Assembly (NCBI RefSeq): GCF_000420825.1 | Contig: NZ_ATVR01000025.1 | Coordinates: 1-50,907 of the forward strand | Direction of reading: 5' to 3' | Source: Butyrivibrio sp. AE2015 | GTDB lineage: Bacteria > Bacillota > Clostridia > Lachnospirales > Lachnospiraceae | DNA length: 50,907 bases | In this document: piece by piece, positions 35,960 to 44,779 of the stretch | Layout of the letters: each line of letters starts with the position of its first letter | Numbering within the stretch: position 1 is the first letter of the stretch | The notes under the pieces: generated by a model | The model's input: the letters and a program-made list of their open reading frames with translations, nothing else | Databases searched by the model: none | What the model was told of the DNA's origin: nothing | Made by a program: the position numbers and the translations under genes

Positions 35960-35986
35960 TATTATGTAGGATTGGGGGTAATAAAG

Positions 35987-36012
35987 AAAAAGGTGCCAAT
36001 AAGCACCTTTTC
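35987..36012 (-). terminator. Terminator of the ABC transporter operon
   Basis: AAAAGGTGC (35987-35995) pairs with GCACCTTTT (36003-36011). Read on the minus strand the stem ends in a run of T, downstream of the ABC gene stop at 36049. Confidence 0.85.
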
Positions 36013-36048
36013 CAAAATAATCATATTCAATTCATTATAATAATTATT

Positions 36049-37830
36049 TTACGCAATACTCCACTCAGCGCTATCATTCTGAAGCATTGTCATATGTTTA
36101 AAGATTCCATCATTCTTTTTCATCAGCTCATAAGGACTGCCTTCCTCAGCAACCTTTCCATCTGCAAGAACCACGATCTTATCCGCCGCTTCAACAGTAC
36201 GCATGCGGTGCGCTATAACAAGAACAGTTTTGCCGGCAAGCAGGCGTGACAGAGCTCCCTGAACTTTTGTTTCGTTCTCGACGTCCAGAGATGCCGTAGC
36301 TTCATCAAGAAGGACAATTGGAGCATTCTTCAAAAGAGCTCGTGCGATTGAAATACGCTGTCTCTCTCCTCCGGAAAGTTTTGCTCCATTTTCACCTATT
36401 GTCGTGTTATAACCCTTTGGCAATTTCAGAACAAACTCATCACAGTTTGCTGCTTTTGCTGCTGCCATTACTTCTTCATCAGTGGCGCCATGCTTACCAA
36501 GCCGGATATTTTCCATTACCGTATCATCAAAGAGAACAACATCCTGGAACACCATAGAGTAGTCAGACAAAAGCACCTCCGGATCAACGGAGCCTATATC
36601 AACGCCGCCCACTTTAATGGATCCTGTGGAAGCATCCCATAGTCTGGCAGCAAGCCTTGCGCAGGTACTCTTTCCTGAGCCAGACGGGCCAACAAGTGCT
36701 GTCACTTCTCCTTCTTTTGCTGTAAAGCTGACACCGCTCAGAACCTTCTCATCGCCGGCAGCTTTACCATTCTCATTACCTTCATTATCCTGATATGCAA
36801 AACCAACATTATCAAAAACAATGTCATGTCCTGCCGGTTCAAAGCTTCCTGCCCCCTCCGCTGTCTTTGTGTCGTAAATTTCCATTAGTCGTGTAGCTGA
36901 TATCTGCGACATGAGCATTTCTGAAATAAGAGCAAGTGCCTGATCAAAAGGCGCATAGATTCTCGTAATAACCATAAGAAACATGAACAGGACCATGAAA
37001 TCCACGCTTCCGGAAAGGATAAGTCTTGTTCCCGTAAGGATTGTAGTAGCCACGCCAAGTCGCATGATAACACTGGCCGCATTCACAAAGATTCCACAGG
37101 AAAGTTCTCCCGAGATCATTTTTTTCTCATGCTCATTTATCTTTTCATCAAGGTCCTTTAAGAATCTTTCTTCCTGATTAGTAGCTCTTATCTCCCTGAT
37201 ATTCTCAATTGTCTCCTGAATACCGTCAGACACCTGGATCCCAGCCTCTTTAGTGATCTCCGAATTGCGCTTATTAATTTTCCTGCTTCCAAATAAAAGA
37301 ATAAACGCAACCGGCACTCCCCATAAACAGGCGACTGCAAGTCTCCAGTCAAACAAAAACAGCATTACCGCTACTACTGCTGTCGATATATATGATCCAT
37401 ACAGATATCCAAGGCAGTGCGACCACACATGTTCCAATCTGTTAACATCGCCCATAATGGTTTCTGTAAGATCTGCAAGATCTCTTTTTCCAAAATATCC
37501 AAGCGGAAGCTTTCTCATTCTCTCGGCCAAAGAGATACGGACATCTTTTACTTCCCCGTAGACCAGCCCATATGTTGCCCTATACTGCTGAAAATGTGTA
37601 GCAAAAGATATCACAACAAATCCAAGTACCAGCAAAAGGATCATTACTGCACTAGGAAGCGCAGTACCTTTTGTTAGCGTATCCATATATTGGGAAATCA
37701 TATAAAAGAGAATTCCCATTCCGCCCATAGTAACAAGATTTACTACAGTCGTCCAAAATGTTGCCTTCTTTGTATTTTCTATTCCATGATCGGTAAGTGC
37801 ATATTTTCTTTGAAATTCTTTTCCAAACAT
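36049..37830 (-). CDS. ABC transporter, fused permease and ATPase, subunit 2
   Basis: A half-transporter of the type IV fold that works as a heterodimer with its upstream neighbour. Six membrane helices span about 25-320. The ATPase has GPSGSGKST (Walker A, about 390), LSGGERQR (signature), IVLLDEATASLDVENE (Walker B and catalytic Glu) and IAHRMRTV (H-loop). The start abuts the stop of the other subunit. Both resemble the YbtQ/IrtB side of the siderophore-transporting YbtPQ and IrtAB pairs more than drug exporters, but the cargo cannot be told from sequence. Confidence 0.85.
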   Translation of the reverse strand: MFGKEFQRKYALTDHGIENTKKATFWTTVVNLVTMGGMGILFYMISQYMDTLTKGTALPSAVMILLLVLGFVVISFATHFQQYRATYGLVYGEVKDVRISLAERMRKLPLGYFGKRDLADLTETIMGDVNRLEHVWSHCLGYLYGSYISTAVVAVMLFLFDWRLAVACLWGVPVAFILLFGSRKINKRNSEITKEAGIQVSDGIQETIENIREIRATNQEERFLKDLDEKINEHEKKMISGELSCGIFVNAASVIMRLGVATTILTGTRLILSGSVDFMVLFMFLMVITRIYAPFDQALALISEMLMSQISATRLMEIYDTKTAEGAGSFEPAGHDIVFDNVGFAYQDNEGNENGKAAGDEKVLSGVSFTAKEGEVTALVGPSGSGKSTCARLAARLWDASTGSIKVGGVDIGSVDPEVLLSDYSMVFQDVVLFDDTVMENIRLGKHGATDEEVMAAAKAANCDEFVLKLPKGYNTTIGENGAKLSGGERQRISIARALLKNAPIVLLDEATASLDVENETKVQGALSRLLAGKTVLVIAHRMRTVEAADKIVVLADGKVAEEGSPYELMKKNDGIFKHMTMLQNDSAEWSIA

Positions 37831-39630
37831 TTACATCGCCTCCCCTGCAGATATGCGCCAATTAACCGCCTGATTGTAGTCTGCCCACATGTGTGAGTAC
37901 ATTCCGTTCTTTTGCTTTAAGGTTTCATGTGAGCCCTCTTCTACAGTCTTTCCTTCGTCAAGCACGATTATCTTACCTGTGCTCACAACTGTTGAAAGAC
38001 GATGAGCGATCATAATGACTGTTTTTCCTTTGGTAAGTGTTGCAAAGGCCTTTTGAATGAGCGCTTCATTTTCCGGATCCGCAAAAGCTGTCGCTTCATC
38101 AAGGATGACTATAGGCGCATCCTTAAGGATTGCTCTTGCAAGCGCCACTCTCTGCTGTTCTCCACCGGAAAGATAAACACCGGCTGTTCCTATTACTGTA
38201 TCCATGCCATTTGGAAGCTTAGCAAGAATGTCGCCGCACTGTGCTGCATCCAGAGCTGTTTGTACTTCTTCTCTAGTAGCCCCTGGCTTTGCTGCCCTGA
38301 CGTTTTCAAAAATGCTCGCTTTAAAGAGCCTGTTATTCTGGAAAACAAATGCAATCCTGTCCATTAAGACATGTGGATCCATTTCCCTTACATCCACGCC
38401 TCCAACATACACAGCTCCTGATGTAGCATCCCAAAAACGAGGTATCAGGCTGGCCGCAGTTGTTTTTCCTCCTCCTGAAGGCCCGACAAGCGCTACTGTC
38501 TGCCCCGGCTCCACTCTAAAAGAAACATGGTCGATTGCAGGGATATCTGCCCCTTCATAAGTAAAGCTTACATCCTTGAATTCAATGCTGTTATCTTTAG
38601 GCTCTTTGGGGTCATCCGTTACTTTAAGCGTCGGCGCTCCCATAACCTGATCGATCCTCTTGATTGCGCTACTTGCAAGCATTATACCGTTTGTAGCAAA
38701 CATGATCCTTGCAAGGGCAGTAGATACAATAGCAGAAAAAACTGCATAAAAAGCAAAATTAGTCACAAAGCCTGCAAAGTTCCCGTCCTTCAATGCTCCA
38801 GGTGCGATAAGAACTGCTGCCGGCACAAGGAAAATAAATGCTCCTTCGGTTGCTGTGAGGTTAACTGACTGAGGGACGCGGCAAACCTTAATTGCATAAT
38901 GCTCTGCCTTCTGACTGTAATCTTCTATAGCATCCTTAAATGCTTTGAAGGAATAAACTGTCTGCTGAAATACTTTAACGACCGGTATTCCCCTTACATA
39001 CTCCGTTCCTGCCTTACTCATATAATCCTGCGCAGCCTGATATTCATGCATAAGCTGTGCATTCTTACCGCCCATCATTGTAAACATGGCAGCCACAGAT
39101 ACAACTGCTGCCAAAAGACATGAAGCACCCATTCTCCAGTCAAACACAAACATCAGGACTATCATCCCAACAAACATAACAATACTTCCAACAATATCAG
39201 CCAGGTTATGGGCCAGAAGTGTTTCAGTTTCTGATGCTGCACCATCAAGGCGGTTTCGTAAAAGACCTGACGCATTAGAATCAAAAAATCCAAGGGGTGC
39301 CTCCATAAGATGCGCCATTCCCTGCTTTCTGATATTTGAAGCCGTTCTGAATGCTGCAAGGTGCGTACACATAAGTGCAGCAAAATAAACAAGTATTCCT
39401 ACTACTGCAAATACAAATGCCATCCATCCGTATTTTTGAACCCCTGTTGCCAATGTCCAGTTTGGTGCTACTGCAATGAGATCCCGCGCCACAAGCCATA
39501 TACAAATATAAGGCAACATTCCAAGAAACATTGCAATTCCTGACAAGGCAAGTCCAAGAAACGTCAGGATCTTGTATTTTCCTGCATACCCCAAAAGTAT
39601 CGCAATATCACTTTTTTTCTTTTCCTCCAT
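37831..39630 (-). CDS. ABC transporter, fused permease and ATPase, subunit 1
   Basis: The first half of the heterodimer, 599 aa, with six membrane helices at about 15-310. It carries GPSGGGKTT (Walker A, about 373), LSGGEQQR (signature), IVILDEATAFADPENE (Walker B with catalytic Glu) and IAHRLSTV. The ALA-FADPENE form of the D-loop is typical of YbtP/IrtA-like siderophore transporters, which import despite their exporter fold. No siderophore-interacting domain is present. A good ribosome binding site (AAAGGAGG) precedes the ATG. Transcription starts at a promoter covered by a palindrome (39702-39717), so a repressor is likely. Confidence 0.85.
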   Translation of the reverse strand: MEEKKKSDIAILLGYAGKYKILTFLGLALSGIAMFLGMLPYICIWLVARDLIAVAPNWTLATGVQKYGWMAFVFAVVGILVYFAALMCTHLAAFRTASNIRKQGMAHLMEAPLGFFDSNASGLLRNRLDGAASETETLLAHNLADIVGSIVMFVGMIVLMFVFDWRMGASCLLAAVVSVAAMFTMMGGKNAQLMHEYQAAQDYMSKAGTEYVRGIPVVKVFQQTVYSFKAFKDAIEDYSQKAEHYAIKVCRVPQSVNLTATEGAFIFLVPAAVLIAPGALKDGNFAGFVTNFAFYAVFSAIVSTALARIMFATNGIMLASSAIKRIDQVMGAPTLKVTDDPKEPKDNSIEFKDVSFTYEGADIPAIDHVSFRVEPGQTVALVGPSGGGKTTAASLIPRFWDATSGAVYVGGVDVREMDPHVLMDRIAFVFQNNRLFKASIFENVRAAKPGATREEVQTALDAAQCGDILAKLPNGMDTVIGTAGVYLSGGEQQRVALARAILKDAPIVILDEATAFADPENEALIQKAFATLTKGKTVIMIAHRLSTVVSTGKIIVLDEGKTVEEGSHETLKQKNGMYSHMWADYNQAVNWRISAGEAM

Positions 39631-39701
39631 ACATATTTCCTCCTTTTGTCACTATATTCATGCATCTAAAGCAAAAATACGCAATTTGCTAGCTTTATAT
39701 A

Positions 39702-39747
39702 GTTAGCTACAGCTAACATTCTAGGCTCGGTTCTGATTTAGTGTCAA
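39702..39747 (-). promoter_or_regulatory. ABC operon promoter with palindromic operator
   Basis: On the minus strand TTGACA and TAGAAT (complements at 39742-39747 and 39718-39723) are 18 bp apart. Immediately downstream lies a perfect 16-bp palindrome, GTTAGCT-AC-AGCTAAC (39702-39717), covering the predicted start site. This is a classical repressor arrangement. The half-sites recall DtxR/IdeR iron boxes but the spacing differs, so the regulator is not identified; none is encoded nearby. Confidence 0.65.
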
Positions 39748-39786
39748 TAACATTACGGAATTTGATATGAGAAAAAATATCAAAAA

Positions 39787-39820
39787 AGACACTTCTTAGA
39801 ATCTCTTCTAAAAAGTGTCT
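39787..39820 (-). terminator. Terminator of rpsF-ssb-rpsR
   Basis: AGACACTTCTTAGAA (39787-39801) pairs with TTCTAAAAAGTGTCT (39806-39820) with one mismatch. On the minus strand six T follow the stem. Confidence 0.88.
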
Positions 39821-39848
39821 CTAATTAACTCAATATATATAACTGTAA

Positions 39849-40112
39849 TTACTCAGCTACGTAAGGCATAAGTGCCAAGTGACGAGCTCTCTTGATTGCA
39901 GATGTGAGCTCTCTCTGGTGCTTAGCGCAGTTGCCTGTGATTCTTCTAGGAAGAATCTTGCCGCTTTCAGAAACGAATTTCTTAAGCTTTGCTGTATCCT
40001 TGTAATCGATTACATTATCCTTGCCACAGAAAACGCAAACTTTCTTTCTTCTGTGCATTCCGCCCTTTCTCCTTACAGGAGCATCGGACTTATCAGACTT
40101 TGTGAAAGCCAT
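39849..40112 (-). CDS. rpsR: 30S ribosomal protein S18
   Basis: S18 pairs with S6 on the 30S platform. [19 protein letters not shown] with its Cys-X2-Cys, and [33 protein letters not shown] are diagnostic. At 87 aa it is normal; the N-terminal tail is basic and variable. It is the third gene of the conserved rpsF-ssb-rpsR operon. Confidence 0.98.
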   Translation of the reverse strand: MAFTKSDKSDAPVRRKGGMHRRKKVCVFCGKDNVIDYKDTAKLKKFVSESGKILPRRITGNCAKHQRELTSAIKRARHLALMPYVAE

Positions 40113-40130
40113 GGTTAATTACCTCCTTAA

Positions 40131-40583
40131 TTAATTGAAAGGAAGCTCCTCGTCAATTCCGTCAGGAATGTTCATGAAGCCATCCCCAGCCGCAGAAGGT
40201 GCAGGTTCATTTGAAGGTGCATTGTCATAGCTAACGCTGTTTCCAGCAGAAGAGTTTTTAGACTCTGCAAACTCCTGATCCTCTGCAACTACATCAGTTG
40301 TGTATACCTTAACGCCATCCTTGTTGGTATAGCTACCAGTCTGGATACGTCCTGTTACGATAACTTTGGTTCCCTTTCTAAAATACTTCTCAGCGAACTC
40401 TCCAGCCTTACCAAAAGCTACGATTCCAATGAAATCAGCTGTCTGTGCATCCTGCTGATCTCTTCTCGCAAATCTTCTGTCAACTGCAAGTGTATATCTT
40501 GCAACAGCTGTAGCTGACTCTCCCTGTGAATATCTTACGTCTGGGTCTCTTGTTAAACGTCCACATAGTATAACTTTATTCAT
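40131..40583 (-). CDS. ssb: Single-stranded DNA-binding protein
   Basis: SSB coats single-stranded DNA at forks and in repair. The OB fold runs from MNKVILCGRLTRDPDVRYSQ to about residue 105 (GIVAFGKAGEFAEKYFRKGTKVIVTGRIQTGSYTNKDG). A flexible Ser/Asn/Pro-rich tail follows, and the acidic tip DGIDEELPFN binds partner proteins. The length of 150 aa is usual. It lies between rpsF and rpsR. Confidence 0.97.
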   Translation of the reverse strand: MNKVILCGRLTRDPDVRYSQGESATAVARYTLAVDRRFARRDQQDAQTADFIGIVAFGKAGEFAEKYFRKGTKVIVTGRIQTGSYTNKDGVKVYTTDVVAEDQEFAESKNSSAGNSVSYDNAPSNEPAPSAAGDGFMNIPDGIDEELPFN

Positions 40584-40601
40584 ATTTTCGTCCTCTTCTA
40601 T

Positions 40602-40889
40602 TTAAGCCTCGTTCTTAACGCATAAATATCTGATGACGCCGTCCATAATTCTCATACGAGCTTCGATCTCTGCTGGTGCAGTAGGCTCGCCGTCGAACTG
40701 GATGAAGTAGTAGAAGCCTTCTGTCATTTTCTCGATCTCATAAGCGAGCTTCTTTTTACCCCAATCATCGACATTAGTAATCTGACCACCATGCTTCTCG
40801 ATAGTCTTCTTTACTTTCTCGATGACTGCTGTTCTGGCATCGTCTTCGATCTTTGCACTAACAACAACGGCTAATTCGTATTTGTTCAT
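40602..40889 (-). CDS. rpsF: 30S ribosomal protein S6
   Basis: S6 starts MNKYELAVVVSAKIEDDARTAVIEKVKKTIE and contains the conserved DDWGKKKLAYEIEKMTEGFYYFIQFDGEP. I set the start at the ATG at 40887-40889 (95 aa), which has AAAGGAGGT nine bases upstream. The frame is open for 15 more codons upstream, but these lie over the ribosome binding site and are not S6-like. It is the first gene of the operon. Confidence 0.97.
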   Translation of the reverse strand: MNKYELAVVVSAKIEDDARTAVIEKVKKTIEKHGGQITNVDDWGKKKLAYEIEKMTEGFYYFIQFDGEPTAPAEIEARMRIMDGVIRYLCVKNEA

Positions 40890-40961
40890 GCTATTGTTAC
40901 CTCCTTTTGGTCTCTGGCTACTTGTATCAGTCAAGCAGCAAGGAATTTATCACAGAATGGT

Positions 40962-40996
40962 ATGTTATCATATCCGCGTGACAAATGCAAGCATTT
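40962..40996 (-). promoter_or_regulatory. rpsF operon promoter
   Basis: On the minus strand TTGCAT and TAACAT (complements at 40985-40990 and 40962-40967) are 17 bp apart with TGA before the -10. The -35 is inside a small palindrome, AAATGC-AA-GCATTT (40983-40996), which might bind a regulator or be chance. Confidence 0.5.
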
Positions 40997-41061
40997 TTCC
41001 GTATTATTTTGCGTTTTTTCTGTGGCTTTTTGTAATATTGTCAGTTACTTGTTTCGTCAGA

Positions 41062-41820
41062 TTATTTCAACTCTATCCCCTGTAATTTAGCCAATTCTGT
41101 GAATACCTTTCCTATCTTTTCTCTTATTATAAGTGTATTCTCAGCTCCTCTGACTGCTATATCACTCTCGTTAATTACCACTAAGCTTTTTCCCCTGAAA
41201 TAATTAATAAATGAAGCTGCAGGATAAACTGATAATGAAGTTCCTCCTATTATAAGCATGTCGGCTTTAGAAAGAGCTTCTATTGCCCCTGACACCTGAT
41301 CTTCAGGAAGTCCTTCTTCATATAATGTGATATCAGGTCTTATTATGCCTCCGCAGCTGCACTTAGGGATAGGTTCCTCAGATTCAAATATATAATCTTC
41401 CGGGTACTCTTTTCCACAGCTCATACAGTAGTTCCTGAGCGCGCTTCCATGAATCTCATATACAACCCTGCTGCCGGCTTTCTGATGAAGACCATCTATA
41501 TTCTGAGTTACAATGCCTTTCAGCTTACCTGTTTTTTCCAGAGCTGCCAGATACTTATGGGCATTGTTGGGCTCTATATTTCTGGTATCCATCTTTTGTC
41601 TGTGGAATTCATAATAGACTTTTGGCTCATACACAAGGCAACTATGGCTTAAAAGATATTCCGGCTGGTATTTATCAAACCTGACATCGTGCTGATTGTA
41701 CAAGCCATCCTTGCTGCGAAAGTCCGGTATTCCGCTTTCCGTGGACACACCAGCTCCGCCAAAAAATACAATGTTTTCCGATGAATCTATTAGTTCTTTT
41801 AGCTTCTGAATTTCTTCCAT
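41062..41820 (-). CDS. NAD-dependent protein deacylase, sirtuin family
   Basis: It removes acetyl or other acyl groups from lysines using NAD. The NAD loop GAGVSTESGIPDFRS is at about 19-33, TQNIDGLHQKAG at about 104-115, the catalytic His in YEIHGSALRNYC, and the zinc-binding cysteines in CMSCGKEY and CSCGG. The end has GGTSLSVYPAASFI and VVINESD. At 252 aa it is a standard bacterial CobB/SrtN-like protein. It seems to be a single gene after the terminator of the sugar operon. Its substrates are unknown. Confidence 0.95.
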   Translation of the reverse strand: MEEIQKLKELIDSSENIVFFGGAGVSTESGIPDFRSKDGLYNQHDVRFDKYQPEYLLSHSCLVYEPKVYYEFHRQKMDTRNIEPNNAHKYLAALEKTGKLKGIVTQNIDGLHQKAGSRVVYEIHGSALRNYCMSCGKEYPEDYIFESEEPIPKCSCGGIIRPDITLYEEGLPEDQVSGAIEALSKADMLIIGGTSLSVYPAASFINYFRGKSLVVINESDIAVRGAENTLIIREKIGKVFTELAKLQGIELK

Positions 41821-41858
41821 AGTTCCCCCTTTCCAAGCTCAATATCAATTATAACAAA

Positions 41859-41889
41859 TTGAGCCGCCCGAATACATCGAACGGCTCAA
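41859..41889 (-). terminator. Hairpin after the sugar-binding protein gene
   Basis: TTGAGCCG (41859-41866) pairs with CGGCTCAA (41882-41889). On the minus strand it is followed by a T-rich sequence (ATTTGTTATAATT). It likely ends the sugar ABC operon before the sirtuin gene. Confidence 0.65.
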
Positions 41890-41916
41890 GAAATTTCTTT
41901 TTACTTGTAAAAATTA

Positions 41917-43647
41917 TTACTGAAGATGTGTAGCAAGACCATCATCAAGGAGCTGCTTTCTCTCATCAATAACTGCCTGATATCCAGCATCAAGGTACTT
42001 CTGTGAAAGTTCATCATAAAGTGCATCGAACTCTTCCTTAGGGCACATTGTGAGCTTATCACGGTACTCAGCATAGAGGTCATAGAGTGTCTGGTTGTAC
42101 TCTGTTACTGACTCAAGAGCCTGAGCAAACATGCAGTCTGAGTTAGCATATCCAGCGTTGTAAAGAGCTACCTGTCCATTGTAGTTTGCAAGGATATCTG
42201 CTGTGAAGTCCTGAGGAAGTCCCTGAGGAGCGATAGCAGCGATATCTTTTTCGATTGAACCAAGTGTCTTAACAGCTGTTACTGCGCACCAGTAGTCAAC
42301 GTTGTTGTTGTGACCCTGCTGCTCTGCAAGACCTGACTGATCACCAACTGCTACAGGATCGCCTGCTTCGTTGTAGTTGAAGTTAACACCTTCGATACCC
42401 CATGTCATTGTGAAGAGGTTCTCAGGCTGTGAAAGCCACTCAAGGTACATCATTGCTGCTTTCATCTGATCAGCTGTTGCGCTGTTTGAGAAACCGATCA
42501 TCATACCGATGTTTGAACCAGGTCTGTATGAGTTGTTTGATCCCCATGTCTCATCCTGTGTGAACTTACCAGAGTTAACGATAAGACCAAGCTTTGCGTT
42601 AGGCTCATTGTCATAAAGAGCTACGAGTGTATCCATTGTTGATGAAATGTAGCCTGACCATGTGAATGACTGGCCATTTACGAAATCAGAAATTGCTTCT
42701 GAAGCATCTCTTAAGTAGTACTCAGGGTTCTTGTAACCATCGTTGTAAAGTTCGTTCTCAAGCTTTAAGAATCTCTTCTGAGCTTCTGTTGAAAGAGCTG
42801 GGATCTGATAGTCACCAGTTGTGCACCATGTGATCTCATCCTGTGGATAATCTCTGAAGCCATAGTTCTGGTCGATGCCGGCACCTGAAACCTTTGTGCC
42901 TCCTGCTGGGTGCTCATGTCCGTTCTCTACAAGCTTTGCATAGAGTTCAAGGAGCTCTGTTGTTGTCTGAGGATACTCTGTGAATCCAGCTTCCTCAAGC
43001 CAGTCCTGACGATAGAATGTTCCAAATGTATATGTTGTGTTACCATATGGTCTGAAACCAAGAACAAGATAGTCATCGCCTTCAAACTTTGTGTAGTTGA
43101 TGTTTCCTGAATCTACCATTGACTGATAGTATGTAGGAGCGATCTGAGCGAACTCATCAAGGCTGTATGGCTGTAAATATCCATCAGACTCCCATGTTGC
43201 AAGCTTATCATAGTCATATTCCATACATACTGTAGGAAGATCCTGACCTGCTGCAAGCATAGCGTAGTCAGTCATAACATCACTTCTTGTGATTCCAACA
43301 TAGCTGATGTTTACGTTGTACTTGTCACCGAAGTTCTCCTGAACCCATTTTGTCCAGTAGTTGTTCTCAACATCTGAACATCCGTTACCATTGTCTCCTC
43401 TGTCATATACAGGGATCTTGATGCTTACAGTTTCAGCAAATGGCTCCCATGAGTCCATACCAGCGCCAGCTTCTGCTGTAGCCTCTGCTGATGTTGCTTC
43501 TGTTGCTGTTGCTGCTTCAGCTGTTGTCTCTGTAGCAGCCTGAGTGTCTCCACCCTCTGTTGTAGTTGCAGTCTCTGTTGAGCCACAAGCTACAATTCCC
43601 ATTACCATGCTTGCGCTAAGTAATGTTGCAAGAATTTTCTTTTTCAT
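41917..43647 (-). CDS. Sugar ABC transporter substrate-binding lipoprotein
   Basis: The extracellular receptor of the transporter encoded upstream. The signal peptide ends in a lipobox (VMGIVAC, with the lipid-modified Cys near residue 21), followed by a Thr/Glu/Ala-rich linker (about 22-65). The mature protein has the family 1 solute-binding fold of the LplA type used for oligosaccharides, with many aromatic residues. The length of 576 aa is typical for LplA-like receptors of plant-polymer sugars. Linkage to GH105 and GH112 genes suggests unsaturated rhamnogalacturonan oligosaccharides as ligand (inference). The 188-bp gap before it holds two hairpins and a good ribosome binding site. Confidence 0.92.
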   Translation of the reverse strand: MKKKILATLLSASMVMGIVACGSTETATTTEGGDTQAATETTAEAATATEATSAEATAEAGAGMDSWEPFAETVSIKIPVYDRGDNGNGCSDVENNYWTKWVQENFGDKYNVNISYVGITRSDVMTDYAMLAAGQDLPTVCMEYDYDKLATWESDGYLQPYSLDEFAQIAPTYYQSMVDSGNINYTKFEGDDYLVLGFRPYGNTTYTFGTFYRQDWLEEAGFTEYPQTTTELLELYAKLVENGHEHPAGGTKVSGAGIDQNYGFRDYPQDEITWCTTGDYQIPALSTEAQKRFLKLENELYNDGYKNPEYYLRDASEAISDFVNGQSFTWSGYISSTMDTLVALYDNEPNAKLGLIVNSGKFTQDETWGSNNSYRPGSNIGMMIGFSNSATADQMKAAMMYLEWLSQPENLFTMTWGIEGVNFNYNEAGDPVAVGDQSGLAEQQGHNNNVDYWCAVTAVKTLGSIEKDIAAIAPQGLPQDFTADILANYNGQVALYNAGYANSDCMFAQALESVTEYNQTLYDLYAEYRDKLTMCPKEEFDALYDELSQKYLDAGYQAVIDERKQLLDDGLATHLQ

Positions 43648-43764
43648 TTCTTTCCTCCTTTATATAAGAAAATGTATGTTAATATTTTCTATTTCTCTTT
43701 TACATAGAAAAATTAAACTCCACTATGTTTATTCCACTACATTAGAAGAATAAGGAATAAGGAA

Positions 43765-43791
43765 GTTAAACCTCACTTTGTTCGGTTTAAC
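43765..43791 (-). repeat. Intercistronic hairpin in the sugar ABC operon
   Basis: GTTAAACC (43765-43772) pairs perfectly with GGTTTAAC (43784-43791) around an 11-nt loop. It is six bases from the covarying 31-nt hairpin and lies in the same mRNA gap. It may be part of a processing or stability region that raises expression of the binding protein relative to the permeases. Confidence 0.5.
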
Positions 43792-43797
43792 ACGTTC

Positions 43798-43828
43798 GAA
43801 CTAGCTTCGAAAAAACCTCAGCAAGTTC
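43798..43828 (-). repeat. 31-nt covarying hairpin, copy 1
   Basis: Plus-strand arms GAACTAGCT and AGCAAGTTC enclose the 13-nt loop TCGAAAAAACCTC. Eight of nine stem positions pair; the sixth is an A.A mismatch. On the transcribed minus strand the loop contains GAGGT. It starts eight bases after the stop codon of the second permease gene. The two relatives are at 50667-50697 and 50711-50741. Confidence 0.7.
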
Positions 43829-43835
43829 TCACAGC

Positions 43836-44765
43836 TCAGCCTTTCACCGCCCCAATCATAGTTCCCTGAACGAAGTACTTCTGAAGGAACGGATAGATTA
43901 TAAGGATCGGTATTGTTACGAACATAATGCTGGCAGCCTGAAGTACTTCAGGTGTTGACTGTGTTGCTCCGCCTGTATCTGCAAGAGATGCTGTCTGAGC
44001 TTCTGCAGCAGATGCAACAAGCTGATAAAGTTTGTACTGAATGAGTTTAAGGTCTGCGCTTCTTGTGAAGTACATGTTATCTGCATATGAATTCCATCTG
44101 CCAACCGCATAGAAAAGAGAAAGTGTAGCAAGGATTGGCTTTGACAGTGGAAGCACGATCTTTCCAAGGATCTGAAAATTTGTAGCTCCATCAAGGAAAG
44201 CTGATTCTTCCAAACTGTCAGGAATTGTGCTCTGGAAATAGTTTTTCATTATGAGCATGTTATATGGTGAATAGATAAGTGGTAATATCAAAACCCATAC
44301 TGTATCGAGCACATGCAGATCCTGATAAAGAAGATATGCAGGAATAATGCCCGCACTAAAGTACATAGGTACCATCAAAAGGAAAGTAAATACATGTCTT
44401 CCTTTCAATCTCTTTTTTGAAAGCGGATACGCAGCACATGTGCACACGATCATTCCAAGTATAGTAAATACTAAAGTTACAATTGCTGAAAACAACATTG
44501 AGTGAGTCATTGTTGAGTCAGCTAAAACTCTTGTGTAAGCATCTATAGTAATGTCTTTTGGCCAGAAATAAACCTGTTTTGACATTACGGCTGTATTTCC
44601 TGATATTGACTTAGCTGCTACATGGATGAACGGAAGTACGCAGGTAAGACAAAGCAGTACTATGAACAATATCATTAAAGCATCACTAACTCTGAATTTA
44701 TTAACGGCGTGAGCTCCACCTGCTGAAGTGGACACCTCTTCGCCTCGAACATTTTTCTTTGACAT
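43836..44765 (-). CDS. Sugar ABC transporter permease, LplC type
   Basis: One of two inner-membrane subunits, with about six helices in 309 aa. The EAA loop that contacts the ATPase is recognisable (DSLEESAFLDGATNFQILGKIVLPLSKP). The C-terminal FVQGTMIGAVKG ending is typical of the LplC/YtcP group. It follows the LplB-type gene with a good ribosome binding site (GGAGGT). No ATPase gene is present in the operon, so a shared MsmX-type ATPase encoded elsewhere is expected. Confidence 0.93.
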   Translation of the reverse strand: MSKKNVRGEEVSTSAGGAHAVNKFRVSDALMILFIVLLCLTCVLPFIHVAAKSISGNTAVMSKQVYFWPKDITIDAYTRVLADSTMTHSMLFSAIVTLVFTILGMIVCTCAAYPLSKKRLKGRHVFTFLLMVPMYFSAGIIPAYLLYQDLHVLDTVWVLILPLIYSPYNMLIMKNYFQSTIPDSLEESAFLDGATNFQILGKIVLPLSKPILATLSLFYAVGRWNSYADNMYFTRSADLKLIQYKLYQLVASAAEAQTASLADTGGATQSTPEVLQAASIMFVTIPILIIYPFLQKYFVQGTMIGAVKG

Positions 44766-44779
44766 TTAAAGGCTACCTC

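Noticed and set aside
39702..39717. DtxR/IdeR iron box
   Set aside because: Half-sites GTTAGC/GCTAAC resemble it, but the centre is longer than in the consensus; the regulator is left open.
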